From Barnesiella sp. (GTDB lineage Bacteria > Bacteroidota > Bacteroidia > Bacteroidales > Muribaculaceae), in NCBI GenBank assembly GCA_014800945.1, contig JAAVFD010000019.1:57238-121237 (forward strand): a DNA stretch of 64,000 nt, in the 5' to 3' direction. A model generated the notes under the pieces. It made no database searches, was not told the DNA's origin, and saw only the letters and a program-made list of their open reading frames with translations. The position numbers and the translations under genes were made by a program. Of the stretch, positions 17,047-25,782 are shown one piece after another (position 1 is the stretch's first letter; each line of letters begins with the position of its first letter).

Positions 17047-18189
17047 TTAGTCTTCGATTGTGCAGATTGAAACTCGGTTCCAAGATTCTTCTGCAAACAT
17101 ATTTCCGATACCTTCGCCTTCAGCCTGAATGCGTGAAGATTTAATTCCGTATCTCTGAATGAGTGCGTCGCGAACACTTTCTGCACGTGCTGCAGCGAGA
17201 CGTAGGTTAAATTCAAGATTACCGTCCTGTGATGCGTAGCCTTTGATTATCACTTTAGATTCGGGGTGATGTTTAAGATAATCTGCAATCATCTCAACAT
17301 TCGGCTGCTGATCGGCTGTGATTTTGGATGAACCAATGCGATAGAATACATAACGTACGCTTGACAGGGTGTTAGTTTCCTTATTGATAGTAATAACTTT
17401 AGGTGCCTGACTTCTGCAAGAATCCAACTGAACTGCAAGAGAAGCTGCTTCTGCCTGAGAGGCTGCCAATGCGACTGCATTTGCTGCTACATCAGCGCGG
17501 AGAGCGTTAACCTGAGCATTGAGAGCATCTACTTCAGCCTGATTGTATTCGCGAACAGCTTCAAAACCGGGGCCGAAATTATAGGTCACACCTGCGAGAA
17601 GGTTAAATGTTGCTTTATTTGCATTGTAAGCGGCAGAGGTGAAGCGAACACCAGCGTCACTCATATCCCACGCAACGTATGGTTTAAGTGAAATGGTAAT
17701 CTTTTCACTGGGATGGAAGTTGAAATTCAATCCGGCTTTAGTAGCAAAGTAGTTATGGTACTGTCCACTGCCGAGATTATATATATCGCGACCCCAACCT
17801 GCACCGGCTACAGCTTCGATATCAAACACTCCGTCTTTAGGAATATAGCTGATAAAATCAAAGAGCTGAAAGAGGTTTACTGTACCATAAGCACCTACAT
17901 AAAGGTTGTCAAACGCGGTTGCGCTTTTTTTACCGCTCCAAGATGATGTATTGATGCCGAACTGACCTTCAACGCCCAATCCAAAAGTAGGGGTGAGTTG
18001 CTTTGCAATGTGAGCACCAACAGTTCCACGCATTGAACCGAAGAAAGGATGCTTTTTTAACGGTGTGGTAACACCACCATCAAGACCAACAGACCAGTTA
18101 GAACCGATACCGGTAGCACGAAGAGCATCTTGTGCTGAAGCAGTTGCCACACCAGCGGCTAAAGCTGCGATTAAAAAGAATTTTTTCAT
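17047..18189 (-). CDS. OmpA family outer-membrane protein
   Basis: A 380-residue outer-membrane protein that tethers the membrane to peptidoglycan. A signal peptide (MKKFFLIAALAAGVATASAQ) is followed by an eight-stranded-type barrel (about 20-215), an alanine-rich coiled-coil linker (about 215-265, with heptads such as VDALNAQVNALRADVAANAVAL) and an OmpA_C peptidoglycan-binding domain (about 275-380: RIGSSKITADQQPNVEMIADYL, KGYASQDGNLEFNLRLAAARAE, ending WNRVSICTIED). In Bacteroidales such proteins are among the most abundant in the membrane. The gene stands alone, with a long A+T-rich upstream region. Confidence 0.93.
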   Translation of the reverse strand: MKKFFLIAALAAGVATASAQDALRATGIGSNWSVGLDGGVTTPLKKHPFFGSMRGTVGAHIAKQLTPTFGLGVEGQFGINTSSWSGKKSATAFDNLYVGAYGTVNLFQLFDFISYIPKDGVFDIEAVAGAGWGRDIYNLGSGQYHNYFATKAGLNFNFHPSEKITISLKPYVAWDMSDAGVRFTSAAYNANKATFNLLAGVTYNFGPGFEAVREYNQAEVDALNAQVNALRADVAANAVALAASQAEAASLAVQLDSCRSQAPKVITINKETNTLSSVRYVFYRIGSSKITADQQPNVEMIADYLKHHPESKVIIKGYASQDGNLEFNLRLAAARAESVRDALIQRYGIKSSRIQAEGEGIGNMFAEESWNRVSICTIED

Positions 18190-18364
18190 ATAAGTGTTAA
18201 GTTTTTAAGTTGAAAATCGTTTTGTAGTATTTTGAAACGTTCTACATTAAAAACCTCACATATTAATTTTTGTTCAGAAAAAATTTCTACAAAATTTAAT
18301 CACTTCTGTTTTTCAACCATTTAAGCCGTATTTTTTGGACAAAAATTTCTATTGCTTCATTAGC

Positions 18365-19573
18365 CTAATGATTCAATAGACTTCTATAGATTAGATTCAA
18401 CTTGGAGTAGTAGCTATCCCTTCCAAACTTTTCGAGTGCTTTACGTGATATTTCCGCATGGTCATATTTAGTTGCCAGCATTTTTTTTACCGCATAGTTA
18501 ATCGCCTCAGAATTACGGGGTTCAAAAAGCACTCCGTTGTTGTCATTAATAAGTTCGGGGAGACCTCCAATATCGGAACCGGCAACCGGTGTGCCAAGCG
18601 ACAGTGACTCAATAACGGAAAGCGGATTATTTTCATAACATATAGAGGGCACTACAGATAGCTTACTTTTACTTAAAAGATCTGCCACCTGCTCTGAATT
18701 TAACCTTCCAACAAATGATATATTTGAGTGCGAAGCATATTGCCGAGTAAGATCAACCAGCAACGGACCATCACCTGCAACAGTAAGATTCCAGGCGCCT
18801 GCAACCGCTGCCTCGAGCAGGTATTTCAGCCCTTTTTCCTCAGACAATCTACCTACATAACAAACACCTTCCCTGCCGGTCAACTGAGTTTCACGAGGCT
18901 CAACCGACACAAAATTATGCAATACCTCAAGTGAATTACGGGGAATACCGCCCTGAATCATCTTGCTGCATATAAATTCGCTCGGGCAGATAAATCTGCT
19001 CGTTATATTCTGCAATTTCCGTCGGTGCCACTTTTTTGCCTCAGCGAATGCCACAACTGATGATGCAATAGAATTTTTCATGCATCGGTAACGCAAAACT
19101 GCATCAGAATCGATGAGACACTCAACACAAGGAGCACCATTTCTCAAACATGAATATGAAGGACATATCAGCTTGTAATCGTGCAAAGTCCACACTACCG
19201 GCACTCCGGCTTTATGAGCCTCTTCTGCAACTGCGGGAGATAAATAGGAGTGTATGTTGTGGAGGTGTATAATATCTGGCTTGAAAGAATGTATCGCCTT
19301 TCTTACTGCCTTACGGATTCCATTATAGCCTAATATTCTGGCAACAGCTTTGAGTTTTTCCTGAATATTTCCGTCAATACTCACCTGAGTAATCTCAAAA
19401 GAGCCGGGTGGCAATGGTTGATTTTGTGGATGTGCCATTGTCATGACCGCAACTTCACAATCATTTTCCCGCAGTAGTTTTTCAAGTGCGAGAAAATGAA
19501 CGCAGTCGCCACCATTATGCCTGTAAAATTTATTTACAAGCAATATGCGTAAATTTCGCAAGTAAGAATTCAC
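18365..19573 (-). CDS. Glycosyltransferase family 4 protein
   Basis: A 402-residue GT-B fold transferase. Seen: the N-terminal donor/acceptor fold starting ILLVNKFYRHNGGDCVHFLALEKLL, IIHLHNIHSYLSPAV, a cysteine-rich insert (YSCLRNGAPCVECL), the second-domain start VCYVGRLSEEKGLKYLLEA, and the nucleotide-sugar binding YENNPLSVIESLSLGTPVAGSDIGGLPE. The cysteine insert is common in GT4 enzymes of capsule and O-antigen pathways. The start is GTG at 19573, overlapping the upstream serine dehydratase stop as GTGA, which implies translational coupling of two metabolically unrelated genes. Confidence 0.88.
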   Translation of the reverse strand: MNSYLRNLRILLVNKFYRHNGGDCVHFLALEKLLRENDCEVAVMTMAHPQNQPLPPGSFEITQVSIDGNIQEKLKAVARILGYNGIRKAVRKAIHSFKPDIIHLHNIHSYLSPAVAEEAHKAGVPVVWTLHDYKLICPSYSCLRNGAPCVECLIDSDAVLRYRCMKNSIASSVVAFAEAKKWHRRKLQNITSRFICPSEFICSKMIQGGIPRNSLEVLHNFVSVEPRETQLTGREGVCYVGRLSEEKGLKYLLEAAVAGAWNLTVAGDGPLLVDLTRQYASHSNISFVGRLNSEQVADLLSKSKLSVVPSICYENNPLSVIESLSLGTPVAGSDIGGLPELINDNNGVLFEPRNSEAINYAVKKMLATKYDHAEISRKALEKFGRDSYYSKLNLIYRSLLNH

Positions 19574-20778
19574 TTATTAGAGTTCCATGTTCTTGCCAGA
19601 CCACCCTCTCCTGTTTCCTTGTATATTGAAGGAAGGTCGTGTCCGGTCTGCTTCATAACTTCAACCACTCTGTCAAAGGACACACGGTGTCCTCCATCAG
19701 TGAATGCAGAGTATAGGTTTGCATCCAGTGCGCGCGCTGCTGCATAAGCATTACGCTCAATGCATGGAATCTGAACAAGACCGCACACAGGGTCACATGT
19801 CATGCCGAGGTGGTGTTCCAATCCCATTTCCGCAGCATACTCAATCTGCGCCGGACTCCCTCCGAATAGCTGGTTTGCGGCAGCGGCAGCCATAGCACAA
19901 GCAACACCTACTTCACCCTGACATCCTACCTCAGCTCCTGCAATAGAAGCATTTGTCTTTACCACATTACCAATAAGTCCGGCAGTAGCAAGTGCCCTAT
20001 ATATTCTCGCATCGGAAAAATCGCGGCTCTTTTTTAGATGATACAGCACAGCAGGGACTACTCCACATGAGCCGCAGGTAGGAGCTGTGACAATCTCTCC
20101 TCCAGAAGCATTTTCCTCACTAACTGCCAAGGCATATGCAAAAACGAGTCCTCTACTCTGAAGATTGCTCTTATATCCGGAAGCTCTCACATGGTAAGTT
20201 GCAGCACGTCTGCGCAAGCTCAACGGGCCTGGAAGCACACCTTCTCTATCAAGACCTCGCTCGACCGCAGAACTCATGGTGTTCCACACCTTAGCGAGGT
20301 ATTCCCAAATTTCCGGGCCTTCGCACTCTTCTACATATTCCCAATATGATTTGCCGGTATCCTCACACCATTTCTGGATATCTGACATAGTGGACATATT
20401 ATAAACGTCCGGGCTCAATGCCCCCCTTGCACCTTCCTCGGCAAGTTCTCCGCCCCCGATGCTATAAACTGTCCAGTTATCTATTTCATTACCGGCAGCA
20501 TCAAATGCAACAAATTTCATTCCATTAGGATGAAAAGGCAGAAAAACTGATGGCTGCCAAATTATCTCTGTAGGAGCCACAGGCGAAAGGGTATCCATTA
20601 CAGCTACATCGGTGAGGTGTCCCTTTCCTGTTGCTGCAAGTGATCCATAGAGGGTGACCTCGAAGCGAGCTGCGGTCGGATTTTTATCTGCAAATATCTG
20701 TGAGGCATGTCTCGGCCCCATAGTGTGACTGCTTGATGGGCCGGTGCCGATACGGTATAGTTCTCTGATTGATTTCAT
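19570..20778 (-). CDS. sdaA: L-serine ammonia-lyase, iron-sulfur type, single chain
   Basis: A 402-residue [4Fe-4S] enzyme converting L-serine to pyruvate and ammonia in the cytoplasm. The beta domain begins RIGTGPSSSHTMGP; the alpha domain has the cluster cysteines in TAPTCGSCGVVPA and MTCDPVCGLVQIPCIERN. Both domains are fused in one chain, as is usual in Bacteroidetes and E. coli. The start is the ATG at 20778. It lies downstream of the ppiD-like gene but is separated from it by a terminator. It overlaps the following GT4 gene by 4 bp. Confidence 0.95.
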   Translation of the reverse strand: MKSIRELYRIGTGPSSSHTMGPRHASQIFADKNPTAARFEVTLYGSLAATGKGHLTDVAVMDTLSPVAPTEIIWQPSVFLPFHPNGMKFVAFDAAGNEIDNWTVYSIGGGELAEEGARGALSPDVYNMSTMSDIQKWCEDTGKSYWEYVEECEGPEIWEYLAKVWNTMSSAVERGLDREGVLPGPLSLRRRAATYHVRASGYKSNLQSRGLVFAYALAVSEENASGGEIVTAPTCGSCGVVPAVLYHLKKSRDFSDARIYRALATAGLIGNVVKTNASIAGAEVGCQGEVGVACAMAAAAANQLFGGSPAQIEYAAEMGLEHHLGMTCDPVCGLVQIPCIERNAYAAARALDANLYSAFTDGGHRVSFDRVVEVMKQTGHDLPSIYKETGEGGLARTWNSNK

Positions 20779-20800
20779 CGGTAGTAAAATAAGGTGTTCT

Positions 20801-20839
20801 TAAAAAACAGCCCGACGGTAATTTTAATTTCCGCCGGGC
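20801..20839 (-). terminator. Terminator after the PpiD-like gene
   Basis: On the minus strand GCCCGGCGG (20839-20831) pairs with CCGTCGGGC (20818-20810), with one G-T pair, and is followed by a T6 run. Confidence 0.8.
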
Positions 20840-20866
20840 CGATATAAATCTTATTTTGTCCGGACT

Positions 20867-22945
20867 TTAGTCACGGAAGAATTTCAACATATTGTTTTCA
20901 ACTTTTTTGTTGCCGAGAAGAAGAAGCGACATTCTGCTTGGATCAGCTACCACAGCAGCTCCACGTGTGCGATTGAATGACATCGCGTTTTCCTCAAAGT
21001 TGTACGGGCGACCTTCCTTATCGACATTAATAATATTGAATACAATCACACCTGAGTTAGCCTTAACAGGTCCTGTGAGTTTACCCGGTTCAGTAACAGA
21101 TACTACCGCAGCGAACTCTCCGCCGCCAACGCCCGGATTATAGGGAGAAACCTGTCCGAAGTTAACAACAGCTGTATCTACCTTGCTATCCATAGCCTGA
21201 GCATATTCAGCCACGTTCTTACCCTTGCCATTATATTTTTCGATGATCGCAGCTGCTTTTTTATTGTTTCTTACAACAGATGTGAGATACTGCTTAACAT
21301 CATCGTTTGTAGCCGGGATATAATCCTTATAGATATCGTTAAGAGCAACGACTACGAAACGGCCATCGGTTTCCTCGCCGAATATCGGTGAGACCTGACC
21401 TTTTTTCGCATCCATAGCCCAATGCACAGCATCTCGTGAAGCATTGATTCCATTGAGCTGGGGAGTAGAAGCTGACACTATAGCCGGGAAAGCCTGGTAT
21501 CCAGCATCAGCAGCATTTGCTACAAACTGCTCAGCGGTCTTGTTATTATTGATGAATGTCTGTAAGTCAGCTTCAAGTTTATTTACAGTAGCTCGAGAAG
21601 GTTCAGCCGAGAAACGAACTTCAGCGAGGTCATAAACTGCAACAGGTGCCTTGCGACTATTAACCTTCATCACGAGCACATTTTCCTGAGAAATAGTGTC
21701 GGGAGTAAAGAATGTGCCAACAGATGCTTTAGCAACAGCATCGCGCACAGAAGCGACCTGCGGGTCAAGTAGTGAGATTTCAAGGTCTTTCTGAACAGAC
21801 TGAACTCCGGCTACACCTTCAAGACTGTCAACGGAAATTTTGCCGGCATTGAGCTCACGCACGATAGAATCAGCCATAGCACGGGGAGCCGCAACAGCGA
21901 AAAGGGTAACATTAACAGAGTCAGTTTCAACAGACTTGTTGATTAATTTAGCGAGTGTGAAGTCATTGCCGATACGGCTAACCAAAGCCGCTTTACCAAC
22001 AGATGCAGAATCGGCAAATGCTTTCATTCTGCTGTCAAGAATCGAAGCGGCAGAAACTTTGTTGCGATTTACCACAAATTCGGGTTTCTCAACAAGTCCT
22101 TCAGTAGCGGGCTGCTCGTTGAGAGCCATAAGAGCATCCTGCACCGCAACCTCCGCTGCAGCAAGATCCTCAGCAGAGGGCACAATTTCAACGGCAATAT
22201 AATTGACAGCACGCTGAGGCATATCAAGACGATAAGAAGATTTGTTTTTATTCCATTCTTCCTTAATTTCGTCATCGCTCACCGGATATTCATCATCAGA
22301 AAGTGATGCGTAGTCCTTAATAACATAGGCAATCTGAGATGTAGCACTATTTTCATCATAGAGTGCTTTTGCATCAAGCTCATTTGCTGTTAGTGTACCT
22401 TGAAGAAGGGTGTTGAATTTCTGTTGCAGTAGTGAAGCTTCCATCTGCTGCTCTAAAGACTGCCAATACTGTCTGAGCTGAGCTGCGCTCTGCTCGTCAA
22501 TACCATAGCTGACAGGGTTATAAGCCATATCATGTAGGGCTCTGGCGCTTTCAATTCCCTGCTGACGGAGCATAGCGTCAAGATAGAAGGAACCGCTACC
22601 AAGCATAGCTTCGGTGAGTTCGTCAGAAGTCACCTTAAGACCAAGATCCTGAAGTTCTTTCTGCATAAGCTTCTCACTGACCATTGAGTAGAGCACTCTC
22701 TGCTGAAGAACAGCCTGGTCATATTTTTCTCCTCTCTGCTGGAGCTGCTGATTTTCCTGCTCAACACGGCGCTGGAAATCCTGCACGTCAATTTTTTGCC
22801 CTCCGACCTTAGCGATGGTAGTACCTGTACCAAAAAGAGTTCTGCCGGAAGTGAAGAAGTCACCGATAATAAACGCAAGCAGCGCAAGACCGATGATAAC
22901 AAGCAAAAGCACTGATTTGCTTCTGATTTTCTCTAATGTTGCCAT
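20867..22945 (-). CDS. Membrane-anchored peptidyl-prolyl isomerase / foldase, PpiD-like
   Basis: A 692-residue periplasmic chaperone anchored by one N-terminal transmembrane helix (SVLLLVIIGLALLAFIIGDFF). A SurA_N-like chaperone region follows (about 40-240; VGGQKIDVQDFQRRVEQENQQLQQRGEKYDQ), then parvulin-type segments (about 340-480 and 500-600, with VYDLAEVRFSAEPSRATVN and a degenerate GGGEFA stretch near residue 610). Catalytic competence of the parvulin part is uncertain. It helps outer-membrane and secreted proteins leave the Sec translocon and fold. It has its own promoter and terminator, so it is monocistronic. Confidence 0.88.
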   Translation of the reverse strand: MATLEKIRSKSVLLLVIIGLALLAFIIGDFFTSGRTLFGTGTTIAKVGGQKIDVQDFQRRVEQENQQLQQRGEKYDQAVLQQRVLYSMVSEKLMQKELQDLGLKVTSDELTEAMLGSGSFYLDAMLRQQGIESARALHDMAYNPVSYGIDEQSAAQLRQYWQSLEQQMEASLLQQKFNTLLQGTLTANELDAKALYDENSATSQIAYVIKDYASLSDDEYPVSDDEIKEEWNKNKSSYRLDMPQRAVNYIAVEIVPSAEDLAAAEVAVQDALMALNEQPATEGLVEKPEFVVNRNKVSAASILDSRMKAFADSASVGKAALVSRIGNDFTLAKLINKSVETDSVNVTLFAVAAPRAMADSIVRELNAGKISVDSLEGVAGVQSVQKDLEISLLDPQVASVRDAVAKASVGTFFTPDTISQENVLVMKVNSRKAPVAVYDLAEVRFSAEPSRATVNKLEADLQTFINNNKTAEQFVANAADAGYQAFPAIVSASTPQLNGINASRDAVHWAMDAKKGQVSPIFGEETDGRFVVVALNDIYKDYIPATNDDVKQYLTSVVRNNKKAAAIIEKYNGKGKNVAEYAQAMDSKVDTAVVNFGQVSPYNPGVGGGEFAAVVSVTEPGKLTGPVKANSGVIVFNIINVDKEGRPYNFEENAMSFNRTRGAAVVADPSRMSLLLLGNKKVENNMLKFFRD

Positions 22946-22986
22946 TTATTATTTTAATTTTTTTGATTTGCTTGAATAATAGCGCA

Positions 22987-23018
22987 CAAAGATAGCACTT
23001 TTTATCTTTGCAGCCAAA
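22987..23018 (-). promoter_or_regulatory. Promoter of the PpiD-like gene
   Basis: Minus-strand TTTG (23018-23015), 20-nt spacer, TATCTTTG (22994-22987): a full consensus promoter. A second TATCTTTG box lies on the plus strand at 23003-23010 in mirror orientation. Confidence 0.75.
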
Positions 23019-23069
23019 TAATACAAGTGCATCCGTGCGCAATTGCGCTGAAATTAAGAGAAACTTGCC

Positions 23070-24074
23070 CTAATCGCGCAATTCAATTTTGGTTACAAGT
23101 TCCGGAATGGTTTTATCCTTTCTGTATAGCGGAAACAGTTTGACTTTCTTTTCAGGAAAATCAATAAGAACATTCTGAAGAAACAGATTGAATGGACTGA
23201 TAGCGTAATCCTCCTCCATGCTATCATAAAAATAAACGTTACCCAACCCGACTCTATCTCCGATACTAACCAGTGCTTTACCATATACCTTTGCGGGGAA
23301 TTTTCCAAGTGCCGACTCAAGCGTATCTTCAGTCAGCTCTGAGGAGTGAACAATATTAGCCTGGTCAGCCGGCATCTTAACTCTTGCATCCCTGATGCCT
23401 GAATCTATAAAGAATCTTCCCTCATAGCCTGCCACCTTCATATCCAAAGAGTATCTTTTTCCAAGCATAGGCATTTTAAGCGGGGCTTTTGAAGCATACA
23501 ACTCTGCACAAGTTACATAGGCTGTATCCGGTTCATTAAGATACAAAGCAATAGCTCTATCGGTAAAATCGTATTCAAGTTTGAATTTCTCCAAAAAATC
23601 AATTCCCAGAACACTCATTCCAGATTCTGACACTACGAAATCCACATTGTGCAATAGATTTGCATTTTTCAGAGAACCCACTCCGTATTTTTTACCAGCG
23701 GAATCAACCTCTATCTCATAGTTAATCAATGGAAGATCCACTGTATAGCGAGTAAAAGCAAGATTAATTTTTCCGGCACCGTCCCGACCAACAACTGGAT
23801 ACATTTTTTTATGCACTTTGAATCCGAGAGAATCAAGCAGCTCCAAATCAGACATTGTTATAGTGCTTAAATCACTACCGGTGTCAATTTTAAATCTCAG
23901 CCCCGGAATCAGCTCGACTTCCCCGGGAGAATTGAGTATGGGAAGATAGCACAGCCTTCCGGAGGTGCGATCAGGCCTAATATCATCCTGAGATGAAAGC
24001 ATACATACCCCGAGATACAATAAAACTACAAGAGAAATGATAAAAGTAAGTGCAATGATTACTCTTTTCTTCAT
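23070..24074 (-). CDS. Membrane-anchored retropepsin-like aspartyl protease homologue
   Basis: A 334-residue protein with one N-terminal transmembrane anchor (residues 5-24) and a predicted periplasmic body. A retropepsin-like active-site motif is seen at FKIDTGSDLSTI (Asp64-Thr-Gly-Ser), with a later MSVLGIDFLEKF strand that commonly closes this fold. A second motif FFIDSGIRDA (Asp224-Ser-Gly) suggests a second half-fold, so the protein may form an intramolecular pseudo-dimer like pepsin rather than a homodimer. The family is common in Bacteroidetes but uncharacterised. No operon partner is evident. Confidence 0.7.
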   Translation of the reverse strand: MKKRVIIALTFIISLVVLLYLGVCMLSSQDDIRPDRTSGRLCYLPILNSPGEVELIPGLRFKIDTGSDLSTITMSDLELLDSLGFKVHKKMYPVVGRDGAGKINLAFTRYTVDLPLINYEIEVDSAGKKYGVGSLKNANLLHNVDFVVSESGMSVLGIDFLEKFKLEYDFTDRAIALYLNEPDTAYVTCAELYASKAPLKMPMLGKRYSLDMKVAGYEGRFFIDSGIRDARVKMPADQANIVHSSELTEDTLESALGKFPAKVYGKALVSIGDRVGLGNVYFYDSMEEDYAISPFNLFLQNVLIDFPEKKVKLFPLYRKDKTIPELVTKIELRD

Positions 24075-24240
24075 ATATATTTATGGCAGTCTAAATTCAG
24101 TCGCAAAAATACTATCTATTAGATATTTACAATATAGGGTTATCGAAATTTCACAGAATTGTGACAGACGTTTCAGATTGACAACAAACCAGTTACAAAT
24201 TTATTGCGATTAATATCTTCCCCAAAAGAATAAAGCAGTC

Positions 24241-24285
24241 ATAAAAAAGCTATCGCGCCGGGAAAACTCCAAGCGCGATAGCTTT
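24241..24285 (-). terminator. Terminator after tRNA-His
   Basis: A perfect 12-bp stem (24246-24257 with 24274-24285; arm AAAGCTATCGCG) followed on the minus strand by T6. Confidence 0.9.
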
Positions 24286-24287
24286 AG

Positions 24288-24362
24288 GGTGAACAGTGGG
24301 ATTCGAACCCACGACCTTCGGAACCACAATCCGACGTTCTAACCAACTGAACTATGCTCACC
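24288..24362 (-). tRNA. tRNA-His (anticodon GTG)
   Basis: A full cloverleaf can be drawn on the minus strand: the acceptor stem starts GGTGAGCA and ends TGTTCACC, the anticodon loop is TTGTGGT with anticodon GTG, and the T-loop is GGTTCGAATCC. The first G acts as G-1 opposite C73, the identity element of bacterial tRNA-His. No CCA is encoded, as usual in Bacteroidetes. Confidence 0.97.
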
Positions 24363-24381
24363 ATATTGGTTAATTGCGCTG

Positions 24382-24389
24382 CAAAGGTA
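24382..24389 (-). promoter_or_regulatory. -7 box of tRNA-His
   Basis: Minus-strand TACCTTTG ends 19 nt before the tRNA 5' end. The -33 region is only T-rich. Confidence 0.5.
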
Positions 24390-24447
24390 CTACTATTTTT
24401 ATAAAAAGCAATAGATATTACATAAAAATTCGCAACAGAACCTTTTT

Positions 24448-25245
24448 TTATTCTGAATACAGGGCTCTTATCTGTGCTATTGTTGGATTATGACATGTCA
24501 TGCCACCATCAGCCACAATAGTCTGACCGGTGATATATCTACTACCCTCACCGGCAAGAAAAGCCACTGTAGCGGCTATATCTTCAGGCTGCCCTAACGC
24601 GTCCAGAGCATTTTGCTCCTTAAATATCTTTCGCACTGCCTCCGGCAAGTTATCGGTTACCGCCCCTGTCATAACTATACCGGGAGCTACGGCATTGCAG
24701 CGTATCCCCTGCTTACCATACTGAGTAGCGACATATTTTGTAAGATTTATAATCCCGGCTTTAGCAATTCCATAATATGTACCTCTGAAATCACCCGTAA
24801 TTCCACCAATAGACGCAATATTTATTATGCTACCACTCTTTCTTGCAATCATTGAAGGAATAGATGCCTTAATAATTGCCAAAGTACTGAGCACGTTTAG
24901 CTCCATCACATCGCGAAAGTAACCAAGATCAAGATCTTCAACGGCAGTATCTTTCTTCAAATCGGTACCACCGGCGTTATTAACCACGATATCAATACTA
25001 CCCATTTCGCGAACGGTATCAACGACAGCTCTTGAACAGGATTCTATATTTGACACATCAAGTATTGCTCCCCTTGCCTCATATCCCTTTTCAAGAAGGC
25101 TATCCACGGTAGCATCCACTTTAGCTTTGTTTCGCGAAGCAACTGTAACCTTGGCACCACGCTCAGCCAACGCCTCAGCACAAGCCAACCCAATTCCGGC
25201 GGTCGCTCCGGTTACAAAAGCCACCTTATCTTTAAGAGATTCCAT
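24448..25245 (-). CDS. SDR family NAD(P)-dependent oxidoreductase
   Basis: A 265-residue classical short-chain dehydrogenase/reductase. Cofactor motif TGATAGIG (residues 12-19), NNAGG at 89-93, and the catalytic Ser145, Tyr158 and Lys162 (YGIAK). The acidic/basic pattern after the second strand (ASRNKAK) favours NADP(H), which is a weak inference. It resembles FabG-like and sugar or sterol dehydrogenases; the substrate cannot be assigned. It lies 51 bp downstream of the Rieske-like lipoprotein gene and may be the last gene of the pyrE transcript. Confidence 0.9.
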   Translation of the reverse strand: MESLKDKVAFVTGATAGIGLACAEALAERGAKVTVASRNKAKVDATVDSLLEKGYEARGAILDVSNIESCSRAVVDTVREMGSIDIVVNNAGGTDLKKDTAVEDLDLGYFRDVMELNVLSTLAIIKASIPSMIARKSGSIINIASIGGITGDFRGTYYGIAKAGIINLTKYVATQYGKQGIRCNAVAPGIVMTGAVTDNLPEAVRKIFKEQNALDALGQPEDIAATVAFLAGEGSRYITGQTIVADGGMTCHNPTIAQIRALYSE

Positions 25246-25296
25246 AATCTTATATTATTTGGTTATGGAATTATAACACGCGACCAGTATGTTAGT

Positions 25297-25782
25297 TCAC
25301 CTTGTAATAATCATATACTGCAATGCCTCCTGCCCACGAGACACATTATACCGCGTGAGTGCGTATCCATGCTCCGAAGCAGGTCCAGACAATGGTGCTC
25401 CTGTGCGGTAAACATCATAGGTACTTCCACATTTGAAGCATCGCGCCACATTACTCTCAATATCAACCGAGACCCTCACCGATGGGGATATTTCTACGGG
25501 GCAACTCAAATCATAAGCCAGAGGAATATTATCAAACGAGCACACCAGCAAAACACCTCCGAACCCCGTTGCAGACATATCCGGATACGGGAATCCACCG
25601 GGAATTCTCTCACCTTTAATAAAAGAACGATAATCAAGAGCTGCCGCTACCCCATAACTCTGCCAGTCACCCACAGTCGGGAATTCTATTCTCACCGGCA
25701 CTGATGGGATGCGATGGTCATCCACCGATTCGCAAGCAGTCAGAATGAAAATAGAAAGTACAAGAGCTATTGCAAATTTCAT
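25297..25782 (-). CDS. Rieske-like lipoprotein with altered cluster ligands
   Basis: A 161-residue lipoprotein (lipobox ILTAC, Cys17). The C-terminal part looks like a Rieske domain: CPVE at Cys94, then CFKCGSTYDV at Cys115-Cys118, followed by GAPLSGPASEHGYALTRYNV, which matches the tG-x-GPA-x-L-x-Y tail of Rieske ferredoxins. In true Rieske proteins the motifs are C-x-H and C-x-x-H. Here the first histidine position holds Val (Val96) and the second holds Cys (Cys118), leaving three cysteines plus Cys81. It may bind a different metal centre or none. The start overlaps the SRPBCC gene stop as ATGA. Confidence 0.65.
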   Translation of the reverse strand: MKFAIALVLSIFILTACESVDDHRIPSVPVRIEFPTVGDWQSYGVAAALDYRSFIKGERIPGGFPYPDMSATGFGGVLLVCSFDNIPLAYDLSCPVEISPSVRVSVDIESNVARCFKCGSTYDVYRTGAPLSGPASEHGYALTRYNVSRGQEALQYMIITR

